Positions 52,894 to 59,891 of a DNA stretch of 64,000 nt are shown here, one piece after another. This DNA comes from an uncultured Parabacteroides sp. (GTDB lineage: Bacteria > Bacteroidota > Bacteroidia > Bacteroidales > Tannerellaceae), in contig CALCST010000016.1 of the NCBI GenBank assembly GCA_937894065.1, forward strand, positions 1-64,000, given 5' to 3'. The stretch's first letter is position 1. The number at the start of each line of letters is the position of its first letter. Under the pieces are notes generated by a model that worked only from the letters and a program-made list of their open reading frames with translations, was not told where the DNA came from and did no database searches. The translations under genes and the position numbers were made by a program.

Positions 52894-52927
52894 CGAAATT
52901 TTAAAATTTCGACCGGCTTACGCCGGT
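52894..52927 (-). promoter_or_regulatory. Hairpin plus 18-bp palindrome after the DGR target gene
   Basis: On the minus strand, ACCGGC-GTAA-GCCGGT (52912-52927) forms a 6-bp GC-rich stem with a tetraloop. It is followed at once by the perfect palindrome CGAAATTTTAAAATTTCG (52894-52911). A short GC stem with a 4-nt loop downstream of the variable repeat is needed for target recognition in the BPP-1 DGR. Here it is about 65 bp beyond the variable repeat. A transcription terminator is the alternative. Confidence 0.55.
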
Positions 52928-52934
52928 ATTAACA

Positions 52935-55037
52935 TTAAAGCACTGCAAGTGCTTTAAACGCATTTACGCTCTCCGCTTCGCGGATAACGCCCCTGAAAGC
53001 GAGACGCGAACCGTAGCTCGAATACGTGACCGAGGCATCGTCATACGCATACGCAAACGCCACACCGCCATACGTACTCGAGCCGTGATAGGACCGCGCC
53101 AAAACAAAGGGGCCGCCGGTGCTCTCATAATAATGATCCGAATAATGCGTTGTTTCACTGCCGCCGACCGCGGTCGGCACCATATCGAAAAACGGACCGT
53201 TTTCTGCCGCTACATTCGTTATCCAGCCATCGGTTGTTCCGGCGTTTACATTACGGGTAGAACCGTCAGGATCGGTAATTTTCCATACGTGGTTGTTGAT
53301 TTCAACTCCTTTTACCCATTCATATATACCGCCAAAGACACCTTCAATGCCCAAGCCGCAAACATATTTTGAAGTTTCATTTTTTGTATCGGCAATACCG
53401 GTGGCGTTACTGCTTCCTGTTGTGGTAGCAGGGCTATACGTTGCACCGCCTGCACCCAAAACGGCCTGTAAATTACGATTGCCATATTTCGCATACAGCA
53501 TAAAGGCGATTACGCAATGCTGTTGGAAATCTATGCGCTGATAGCCTTTTCCACGGGCTGTTGCGCAGCCTTCAAAATCATTGGTTGATTTATTGGTTGT
53601 CGGAGTTACACCGCTTCGGCTATATAGTTTATTCGAAGTCATATAACCTTTATAAGCACCGACTAAAGAACGTGGCACATGCTTGAAACTTCCGTCCACG
53701 TTGTATTCGGCAAAACGGTAACGGAATTTATTGTTATCCACTTTTTCCCACTTATAATAGAACTCCGGGAAATCCACCATTACATCACCTTCAGTCCCAT
53801 CCAATTTGGCGGTTTCGCCGGTCTCATAGAAATTACTGTTATCGTCACGTAGGTAAGCGATCGTTACTTCACCATCCTTGGTTTTCTTGCAAAGGCAGCG
53901 GCGGAACTTTGATAGGATTGTCTTTATTACACCCGAATTTATTTCGCCAGTGATATTTTGTGAATCACTTTTCGACTTGTCAAATACGATGGCTGCGTCC
54001 ACGATCTTTTCATATTCGAAAGAAACGGTCCGGCTGGCTTGATTAGCCGTAAACGACTGGTCGGAAGGTTTCAGATAACCGGCGAAGTTGTCCACCGATA
54101 CCGTGTAGGCCGTACCGGTCGGTACTTTCACAACGACCTGCGATCCTTCGCCTGTGCCCAGCACATCCCCGCCGGAAGTCTTTTTCACCGTAATGGTACG
54201 CCCGGAACAATCTGCGCTGTCGTTGGTTCTTACATTTACCGTTACTTTTTCACATGAATAGCTAAATATGATCTGACGTTCATTTCCACCGGCGGCAACA
54301 AAGCTCTGTTTTTGCGGGGTGGTATAACCGGTTGCGGCTTCCACCGACACTTCGTAACTCATATTGACCGGTATCTTGGCTTCCAACGCCGTACCCTGCC
54401 ACGTCAAGACCTGGGTCTGGTCGGAATATTTGACCGTTACTTTTTTACCATTCAATGCCGTATCGGGTGTGCCCTGGTTGCTGTTCAGGGTTATGACCGC
54501 CTTTTCCTGGTTGGCAGACGTGCCACCGCTTCCGGCTATGCGCCAGTCGGCTTTGCTTTCCTTGATGTCGTAAAGCTGGTAAAACACATAATCTTCCTCT
54601 TCCGACTCATAGACGCGGCACTGTTGGCCGATGGCGAAGGCACGTGGTTCTTCGCTGTCCTCCGGAATATAGGTCAACGTGTCCTCGGTCGGGGTGGATT
54701 CCAACGTCGGGGTTTCCGCGTATTTGCCGGACATGGACGACACAAGGCTTTCCACCTTCTTTACCTTTTCATCGAACGTGCCGAGTGATTCGTAAAACTC
54801 TTTCTCTGTACCCTTGTAACCGCCCATCTGCGCCGCCTGCCATGCCGACAGGCCGTAGGCCGGAAGGTCGGAATAACAGTGCTTGCCGTCGGATAGTTTG
54901 GTTACAATCTTGCCGTCCTCGCGGCGTTCAAACAGCCAGATGTTTTCTACCGGGACTGTCTTGTCCGCTTCCCACTCGGCCGTTGTCTTTACGATTTGCT
55001 GATAGACGTAAACGCCTGTTCCTGATTCGTTGCTCAT
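52935..55037 (-). CDS. DGR-diversified tail fibre / receptor-binding protein
   Basis: 700-residue fibre or adhesin. The N-terminal part has SAWQAAQMGGYKGTEKEFY near 82-100, a repeat-like motif common in phage fibres, then a short coiled coil (to about 120). Ig-like beta domains fill about 180-345 (SYEVSVEAATGYTTPQKQSF and AYTVSVDNFAGYLKPSDQSF are parallel units). The C-terminal 350 residues look like the C-type-lectin/FGE-like fold used by DGR targets, with variable residues in about 643-682. Nine codons there differ from the template (Asn to Ser, Tyr, Asp or Val, and Tyr to Phe). Its start overlaps the stop of the preceding gene. It corresponds in position to Mu fibre gene 49 (S). Confidence 0.93.
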   Translation of the reverse strand: MSNESGTGVYVYQQIVKTTAEWEADKTVPVENIWLFERREDGKIVTKLSDGKHCYSDLPAYGLSAWQAAQMGGYKGTEKEFYESLGTFDEKVKKVESLVSSMSGKYAETPTLESTPTEDTLTYIPEDSEEPRAFAIGQQCRVYESEEEDYVFYQLYDIKESKADWRIAGSGGTSANQEKAVITLNSNQGTPDTALNGKKVTVKYSDQTQVLTWQGTALEAKIPVNMSYEVSVEAATGYTTPQKQSFVAAGGNERQIIFSYSCEKVTVNVRTNDSADCSGRTITVKKTSGGDVLGTGEGSQVVVKVPTGTAYTVSVDNFAGYLKPSDQSFTANQASRTVSFEYEKIVDAAIVFDKSKSDSQNITGEINSGVIKTILSKFRRCLCKKTKDGEVTIAYLRDDNSNFYETGETAKLDGTEGDVMVDFPEFYYKWEKVDNNKFRYRFAEYNVDGSFKHVPRSLVGAYKGYMTSNKLYSRSGVTPTTNKSTNDFEGCATARGKGYQRIDFQQHCVIAFMLYAKYGNRNLQAVLGAGGATYSPATTTGSSNATGIADTKNETSKYVCGLGIEGVFGGIYEWVKGVEINNHVWKITDPDGSTRNVNAGTTDGWITNVAAENGPFFDMVPTAVGGSETTHYSDHYYESTGGPFVLARSYHGSSTYGGVAFAYAYDDASVTYSSYGSRLAFRGVIREAESVNAFKALAVL
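52992..53110 (-). repeat. DGR variable repeat (VR)
   Basis: 119-bp counterpart of the template repeat, at the 3' end of the fibre gene. It is identical outside adenine-derived positions and a 3-bp edge block. The shared 3' segment (minus strand TACGGTTCGCGTCTC) is the likely initiation-of-homing region. Variable codons sit in the surface of the lectin-like fold. Confidence 0.97.
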
Positions 55038-55816
55038 TTCAAATACCCTTCTTTAATGATTACACTTGCTTTTGTAAAATTCGTCTGCCCGGTCAGATAA
55101 ACCGCCCCGCTGTGGGAACCGCCACCGCCCGAACCCTCGCCGGTACGTTTCCATACTGCTTTGCCTTCCGTGTTGTCATGGCATTTCCAGAACGTCTTGT
55201 TCCCGTATTCGTCCACTGTCCATACTTCCACGCCGATGTCGTAGCCGTCATCCGCCACCGTCGGGATATGGTCCAGGTAGGACGGCATTTTCTTTTCCAG
55301 AGCGGTGATACGTTCTCCGGCTGCGGTATCGGCCTTTTTCAACAGTTCGATGGCTTCCGAAAGGGTTTTGTCCGCTTTCTTCAAATCTCCCAACTGTTTT
55401 AAGATATTGGTGAGCCATATCGCGTTAATTTTGTCGAAAAAGGTGGCCGCGCCGGTCTCCGTAATTTCAATATAATCCCCGTCTTCCGGTTTCGTCTGTA
55501 CCACTTTGGCGAAATACTTCACCGCGATGTCGCGCACCACGTCGTCGGCGTATTCGCGCTGGACGTGTTCCTCCGCCTTCACCAGATACACGGGGAACAC
55601 TTCCACCGTTTCCACCGCCTGGAGCGGAAGCACCATGCCGCCGATACTTACCAGCCCAGCGGCGATGCTGTTTGCCTTGACCCGGCAGCCGCATATCACG
55701 CAGTTGCCATATTGCGAAAAGAAGCCGTCGGCAATGGTCAATCCTTCGCCCTGAAGCTCCAGCAAATCGTTGCCCGACCACTTCCTTACGCCCGGTTCCT
55801 GTACATGTCGTTTCAT
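55034..55816 (-). CDS. Tail appendage / fibre-associated protein
   Basis: 260-residue phage protein of no certain family. The N-terminal half is beta-rich (ELQGEGLTIADGFFSQYGN, SIAAGLVSIGGMVLPLQ). A coiled coil follows (about 140-180, LGDLKKADKTLSEAIELLKK). The C terminus has a Gly/Ser linker (GEGSGGGGSHSG) and a short beta tail. It sits between the Mu gp48-like protein and the fibre, and overlaps the fibre start by 4 bp. I infer that it joins fibre to baseplate. Confidence 0.6.
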   Translation of the reverse strand: MKRHVQEPGVRKWSGNDLLELQGEGLTIADGFFSQYGNCVICGCRVKANSIAAGLVSIGGMVLPLQAVETVEVFPVYLVKAEEHVQREYADDVVRDIAVKYFAKVVQTKPEDGDYIEITETGAATFFDKINAIWLTNILKQLGDLKKADKTLSEAIELLKKADTAAGERITALEKKMPSYLDHIPTVADDGYDIGVEVWTVDEYGNKTFWKCHDNTEGKAVWKRTGEGSGGGGSHSGAVYLTGQTNFTKASVIIKEGYLK

Positions 55817-56268
55817 TTCCTCGTTACTATTTTATAGGTTCTATCTGCAATCTTGTATCTCTCTATTTCCGCCCGGACAAGGTTCAGGTCCACACCTTCC
55901 GGCACATAGACGATAAAATCCACGTCCTGGAAACTCTGTCCGCCTTCACCTTCCAGGGCGATTTCTTGCATCGGCTCGAACAGCACCCAGTGCGCCGGTT
56001 CCGAGTTCAACCCGATGGCAAGGAACTGATCCTCGTAGCTCTTGATCAGGATACCGCCGCCGAATGTCTTGTTCAGGTGTCCTTCAAGGGATTTATGCTG
56101 GCTTGTTACGTGTACCTTGTACCGGTAATAATCGCGCCAGGCGGCAAAGGCGTCCCAAACGCTTTCCAAATCTACCAACGCCCAAAGCCACCGAAGGCGG
56201 TTCGGCTGTCTGCGGTGTGGGGCGACGTACCCGCGGACGATTTCTTTGAAGTTCAGGATAATGTTCAT
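55813..56268 (-). CDS. Baseplate-associated protein in the Mu gp48 / P2 gpI position
   Basis: 151 residues, no clear signature. RRQPNRLRWLWALVDLESVWDAF begins a helical part and the C-terminal half has DVDFIVYVPEGVDLN and an amphipathic helix. It is placed right after the baseplate J-like gene, where Mu has gp48 and P2 has gpI. The call rests on order only. It overlaps the next gene by 4 bp. Confidence 0.5.
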   Translation of the reverse strand: MNIILNFKEIVRGYVAPHRRQPNRLRWLWALVDLESVWDAFAAWRDYYRYKVHVTSQHKSLEGHLNKTFGGGILIKSYEDQFLAIGLNSEPAHWVLFEPMQEIALEGEGGQSFQDVDFIVYVPEGVDLNLVRAEIERYKIADRTYKIVTRK

Positions 56269-56271
56269 ACG

Positions 56272-57072
56272 CTAAATATCATTGATGGATACCATTTCCA
56301 GTTTACTGTCTTCCGTATAGTTGAAATACCCGGCATGCAGGGTCGCCATCGTGTCGATAGGGATAAAATCCTCGTCCTCCGTGCCCTTGCGGGAAAGGGC
56401 GACCGTTTTCGCCGTCACGACACCCGTGACGGCCGTTACCGCTTCCAACATCTTGTGCGAATAAATCACGCCACCAAACTTCTGTGCCGTTTTGAACTCT
56501 TCCAGCGAAGCAAGGACCGCTTCCTGCACACTGTCCACCGGATTGGCGGGGTTATAATAGACTTTAATATCATACCGCACCTCGTCGGCGTCGGTCGAGA
56601 TAACTTCGGATTTTGTACCGGCAAACTTGATCGCGTCGATGTAGTTCTTGAAGTTCAGGAGCTGGTTACTCGTGAGCGGCACGATTTTACCCGCTTCATC
56701 TTCGGTGGCGACACGGAACATGATCGTGTTGTCTTCCGCCACATTCACCGAAGCGATCTTGATCACGCGGGCGGATTCATCCACCGTCGGGTATTCCAGC
56801 AGACCGGTTACGGTATCGAATACCAGCTCGTGCCCCATCTGGAACTCATAACACTTGTCGTTATACCAGGTAACGGTCCCAGCCACTTCCTTTTCCGCGT
56901 CTTCGTCCATTTCCCTCTTGAACGTGTCCAGTACGATTTCAAAAAGGTAAATGCCATACGCCACGCAGTGTACCCAAAGCCGCCATTCCGAGGCCGCCGA
57001 GGTGGAAAGGGAAAAAGAAACCTTCAACCTTTCCGTAATGCTCTGTTCTATTTGTTCAATCGTTCTTGCCAT
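56272..57072 (-). CDS. Baseplate J-like protein (Mu gp47-like)
   Basis: 266-residue baseplate wedge protein. The mixed fold with the N-terminal IEQIEQSITERL helix, ASEWRLWVHCVAYGIYLFEIVLD and the central VRYDIKVYYNPANPVDSVQEAV is like the gpJ/gp47 family, though shorter than Mu gp47 (about 360). It follows the small LysM-type gene and precedes the gp48-position gene. Confidence 0.7.
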   Translation of the reverse strand: MARTIEQIEQSITERLKVSFSLSTSAASEWRLWVHCVAYGIYLFEIVLDTFKREMDEDAEKEVAGTVTWYNDKCYEFQMGHELVFDTVTGLLEYPTVDESARVIKIASVNVAEDNTIMFRVATEDEAGKIVPLTSNQLLNFKNYIDAIKFAGTKSEVISTDADEVRYDIKVYYNPANPVDSVQEAVLASLEEFKTAQKFGGVIYSHKMLEAVTAVTGVVTAKTVALSRKGTEDEDFIPIDTMATLHAGYFNYTEDSKLEMVSINDI

Positions 57073-57350
57073 TGTGCTTCCATATAGGTGGTGATACTTC
57101 GGTCTATTTTCTTGACTATCGTTTTTCTAACCAGGCTGCTTTCGTCGTCGATCTGTACAGTGGAACCGGGAACCAGCTTGATGTCCGGATAGAAGGCTCC
57201 CAGTTCCCGGCCGGATTCCACCACGGCCGAAGGGTCGTTTTTCAAATCCGGATTGTTCCGAACGATCTCGCCGATGGCTTCCGCCGTGCCGTATTGTTGC
57301 AGGGCGATGTCCAGCAACAACTGGTCGTTTTCTACTTCAATCGTTTTCAT
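57048..57350 (-). CDS. LysM-like tail protein (gpX-type)
   Basis: 100 residues from the ATG at 57350, which has GGAGG six bases upstream. An ATG at 57365 was rejected because it leaves that ribosome site inside the gene. The IEVENDQLLLDIALQQYG opening and the closing VPGSTVQID match the LysM-type tail protein X class, which helps attach the tail completion or hub parts. It overlaps the J-like gene start. Confidence 0.7.
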   Translation of the reverse strand: MKTIEVENDQLLLDIALQQYGTAEAIGEIVRNNPDLKNDPSAVVESGRELGAFYPDIKLVPGSTVQIDDESSLVRKTIVKKIDRSITTYMEAQWQERLNK

Positions 57351-57633
57351 ATCGAGCCTCCACATTCAGATCATTTGAATAGGTGGCAAAGGCCACCTTT
57401 GTTACTTTCATGCCGTCGGCCGTAAACTCCTTGCGTGTGGCACGGAGCAGACCTTCCGGATCGTTATCCATCATGTAATTTACCGCCCCGACACCGGCTT
57501 CAGCCTTCTGCCGGATATGGCCTTTGTCGCTGTACAGCAAATCGCGTTGGTGCTGGTAAGTACTTTCCGTTACCAACAGATCGCCGGTTGTAAGGTCCAG
57601 ATCACCGTCCGGTAATTGTTTATAGTCTTTCAT
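57337..57633 (-). CDS. Baseplate wedge protein (Mu gp46 / gpW-gp25-like)
   Basis: 98-residue protein with GDLDLTTGDLLVTES at the N terminus, a segment typical of the gp46 (DUF) and gp25-like wedge proteins, and VAFATYSNDLNVEARYEND at the end. Position after the spike gene fits. It overlaps the next gene by 14 bp. Confidence 0.7.
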   Translation of the reverse strand: MKDYKQLPDGDLDLTTGDLLVTESTYQHQRDLLYSDKGHIRQKAEAGVGAVNYMMDNDPEGLLRATRKEFTADGMKVTKVAFATYSNDLNVEARYEND

Positions 57634-57635
57634 TT

Positions 57636-58283
57636 TCAGCCCTCCAGATAATTAGGCAAGTCCGCCTGTATGGATGCGAACTTTGCCGAGTTGATCGGTG
57701 TGCTTGACGGGCCGTGCGGTGTCGTTACCGTAAGGGCCTGTATCGCCGTCAGCATATCGTCCAGTGTCTTTTTCAATCCTGATCCGCTGCGTGTAATGGT
57801 TACACCGCCGGTGGATGCTTTGACAGTAGTGCTGTCCGCCGTAACGGTGAGCGCGTCCGCTTCATGCAGGGCCTTTACCTTGTCGTTTGTTACCTCCAGC
57901 TTTTCCGCGTCTACATGGACGGTTATCTTTTCTCCTTTCTTGAGGTCGATATTTTCGGTGTCGATGATTATTTCCAAATCGGTATCGGTAAATATCATCT
58001 TGTCTATCTCGGTGAATTGGCACACGAACAGTTCGTTGCTTTTCCCGATCCGGCAGACCAGCACCGTACTATCCAACCGGGGGATGAAGGCGAAGCCCTG
58101 CAGGTCGGCGTTCACCAGACCGCGAAGGCGCACATCGAAATAATCCACCTGATCATCGCGCTTTACTGTACAGGTAAACTCATCCTCGTTTACTTCGGTA
58201 ACGGTTCCCTGGAATACCTGGTCGCCACTCTCGCCGAACCGCTGTTGAAACTTCCGGCGTAATTCTTCCATTTCCTTGCTCAT
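57636..58283 (-). CDS. Baseplate spike protein (Mu gp45 / gpV-like)
   Basis: 215 residues. An OB-fold-like N-terminal domain (VFQGTVTEVNEDEFTCTVKR, FIPRLDSTVLVCRIGKS) is followed by regular beta repeats (MIFTDTDLEIIIDTENIDLK, ADALTVTADSTTVKASTGG) that suggest a beta-helical membrane-piercing spike. It lies directly after the hub gene with a 4-bp overlap. Confidence 0.8.
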   Translation of the reverse strand: MSKEMEELRRKFQQRFGESGDQVFQGTVTEVNEDEFTCTVKRDDQVDYFDVRLRGLVNADLQGFAFIPRLDSTVLVCRIGKSNELFVCQFTEIDKMIFTDTDLEIIIDTENIDLKKGEKITVHVDAEKLEVTNDKVKALHEADALTVTADSTTVKASTGGVTITRSGSGLKKTLDDMLTAIQALTVTTPHGPSSTPINSAKFASIQADLPNYLEG

Positions 58284-59242
58284 GCCTTAATCCCAATTTC
58301 AACGACACGCCGACCGCCGCCTGTTCCGAAAGACGTTTCCACGCTTTCGATAAAGTAGTCGCCGCTCCGCTCGTTATACACTTTGTCCTCGATGCTTGCA
58401 ACGCCTCCCGGAAGGGCGTAGGGAAGCAGGAAGGTTGTTATCTTGCCCCGGTAACCGTCGAACGAGTACCGTTTCAGTTCTTCCCGGGCAAGCGTTTTCA
58501 GTTCTGCCGCGTCTTTCACGTCGTAATAGTAAAAGGTACGTGTCTCGCCGCCGTCCTCGCCCAGTTCACCTTCTATTTTCGTGCCGTCCTTGTAATAGCA
58601 GACGGCCTTTACTTTCAGTTTCACGTCCTCGGCCAACTGGTATTTCAGTTCATCGTCGCTGATCACGTTTTCCCGAAGGACGTATTTCACCGTTTCACCC
58701 TTAACATCGTTCGCCTTGCCGACATGGAGTTTCCCGTTTATGTCAAACCACGCCACCAGCCCGTATTCCTTTTTCAGAAGGCCCAGCACCCAACTGCCGG
58801 GCTTGTTGTTGACGACGAAGTTCTTTAGCGTCAAACCAACAATATCGCCCAACCGGATTCCCGTTAAAATGGTGTTCAAACAGTCTTTGAGCGTTGTTTC
58901 CTTCTTTGAGAAAACACAGTTCAAGAAACGCAGCTTGTAATATTCGTCCTCACATTCGATTTCCAAGGGGACTTTGTAGTTCAGCCGCTTCACATAACCG
59001 ATAAACTCGGTATTCAGGCTTCCGTCGTACCCCAACTTGATTTCTACCTTGTCGCCTACTTTGATAGCCTGGGCGGTTTCGATATGCGTCGGCGGTTCCC
59101 CGGCATGTTTCAACACGGCCGTTACCGGGACTTTGATCGTGGCGGTTGCCATCAGGTCGTACAAGCTCCGTTTCACCTTCACGTCGTGTACCGACTTAAA
59201 GGAGATCGAACCGATTTTTATTTCACAACATAGTGCAAACAT
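58280..59242 (-). CDS. Baseplate hub protein (Mu gp44 / gpD-like)
   Basis: 320-residue hub. EIKIGSISFKSVHDVKVKRS at the start, VGDKVEIKLGYDG near 85 and the GDYFIESVETSFGTGGGRR end match the late control D / gp44 group, which forms a trimeric hub with the gp27 fold. It lies just after the gpN-position gene and before the spike. Confidence 0.8.
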   Translation of the reverse strand: MFALCCEIKIGSISFKSVHDVKVKRSLYDLMATATIKVPVTAVLKHAGEPPTHIETAQAIKVGDKVEIKLGYDGSLNTEFIGYVKRLNYKVPLEIECEDEYYKLRFLNCVFSKKETTLKDCLNTILTGIRLGDIVGLTLKNFVVNNKPGSWVLGLLKKEYGLVAWFDINGKLHVGKANDVKGETVKYVLRENVISDDELKYQLAEDVKLKVKAVCYYKDGTKIEGELGEDGGETRTFYYYDVKDAAELKTLAREELKRYSFDGYRGKITTFLLPYALPGGVASIEDKVYNERSGDYFIESVETSFGTGGGRRVVEIGIKA

Positions 59243-59243
59243 A

Positions 59244-59888
59244 TCATTCCAGTATTAATTCAAAACTCCGGTCCGTTACCAGTTCCATCGTGAATACCTG
59301 CGCTGTCTCGCAGCCTTTCATTTCGGCAAAGTCGATGCTTTTTATCACGACCTTGTCTTCTTCGTCAAGGAAAATATCGGTCAGGGCGCATTTGAGCGTA
59401 ACCGATTCGTTGATGTTGTACAATTCATTCAGGGCGTTAATCTGCTGGTCGGGAAAATCCACGTCCAGGCAGACACCGGCGATACGTATCTCGTAATCAT
59501 CGACAGAGATCAGTTCTTTGACCGTTCCCTTGCGGCCGACCATCGCCGTTTCCACGATGCTTTTCTTTCCACGGATGGAAATGACGGCGTTCGGGATCTC
59601 GTATTCCGTTCCTTTATGTTCCAGCGCGATCGGCATAAAATACCAGCGTCCCTGTGCATCCTTTTTTCGGAGCGTGGAGCCGAAGTCGGAACTGGTTTTT
59701 TCCGAAGCCTGTTCGCCTGGGTATTCGTAGCCGTCCGCCTTATATTTGCCCGGAGCGTCGGGGATGAAGCCGCCCGGATAAGGCAGCCCCTTATAACCGA
59801 TCACGTTGAGCAGCATATCGCCCAAGTTGAACTGGCTGACCCGCTTGAAGGTCTGTGCCACTTCTTTTACTGTGTATTTCGTTGCCAT
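59244..59888 (-). CDS. Tail protein of the DUF6046 type
   Basis: 214 residues. The C-terminal beta-rich region (ALTDIFLDEEDKVVIKSIDF, ELVTDRSFELILE) and YFMPIALEHKGTEYEIPNAVISI resemble a family I recall as DUF6046 in Bacteroides phages. It occupies the position of Mu gpN between tape measure and hub. Role inferred only from position: tail or baseplate initiator. Confidence 0.6.
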   Translation of the reverse strand: MATKYTVKEVAQTFKRVSQFNLGDMLLNVIGYKGLPYPGGFIPDAPGKYKADGYEYPGEQASEKTSSDFGSTLRKKDAQGRWYFMPIALEHKGTEYEIPNAVISIRGKKSIVETAMVGRKGTVKELISVDDYEIRIAGVCLDVDFPDQQINALNELYNINESVTLKCALTDIFLDEEDKVVIKSIDFAEMKGCETAQVFTMELVTDRSFELILE

Positions 59889-59891
59889 ATC

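Larger units (their letters stand above)
52502..52934 (-). ncRNA. DGR template-RNA region between target gene and RT
   Basis: About 430 bp without a protein gene. In transcript order it holds a hairpin and palindrome just after the target stop, an AT-rich spacer, the template repeat, then the RT leader. An open frame across the template (52498-52767) exists only because the template mirrors coding sequence. The transcript from here should serve as template RNA for the RT. Confidence 0.75.

Noticed and set aside
54644..55402. Plus-strand open frame of 252 codons
   Set aside because: Antisense to the fibre and appendage genes; Cys/Arg/Pro-rich composition typical of a shadow frame.
55966..57087. 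Plus-strand open frame of 373 codons
   Set aside because: Antisense to three well-supported baseplate genes. It is an effect of GC-rich codon use in the phage region, with no recognisable domains.
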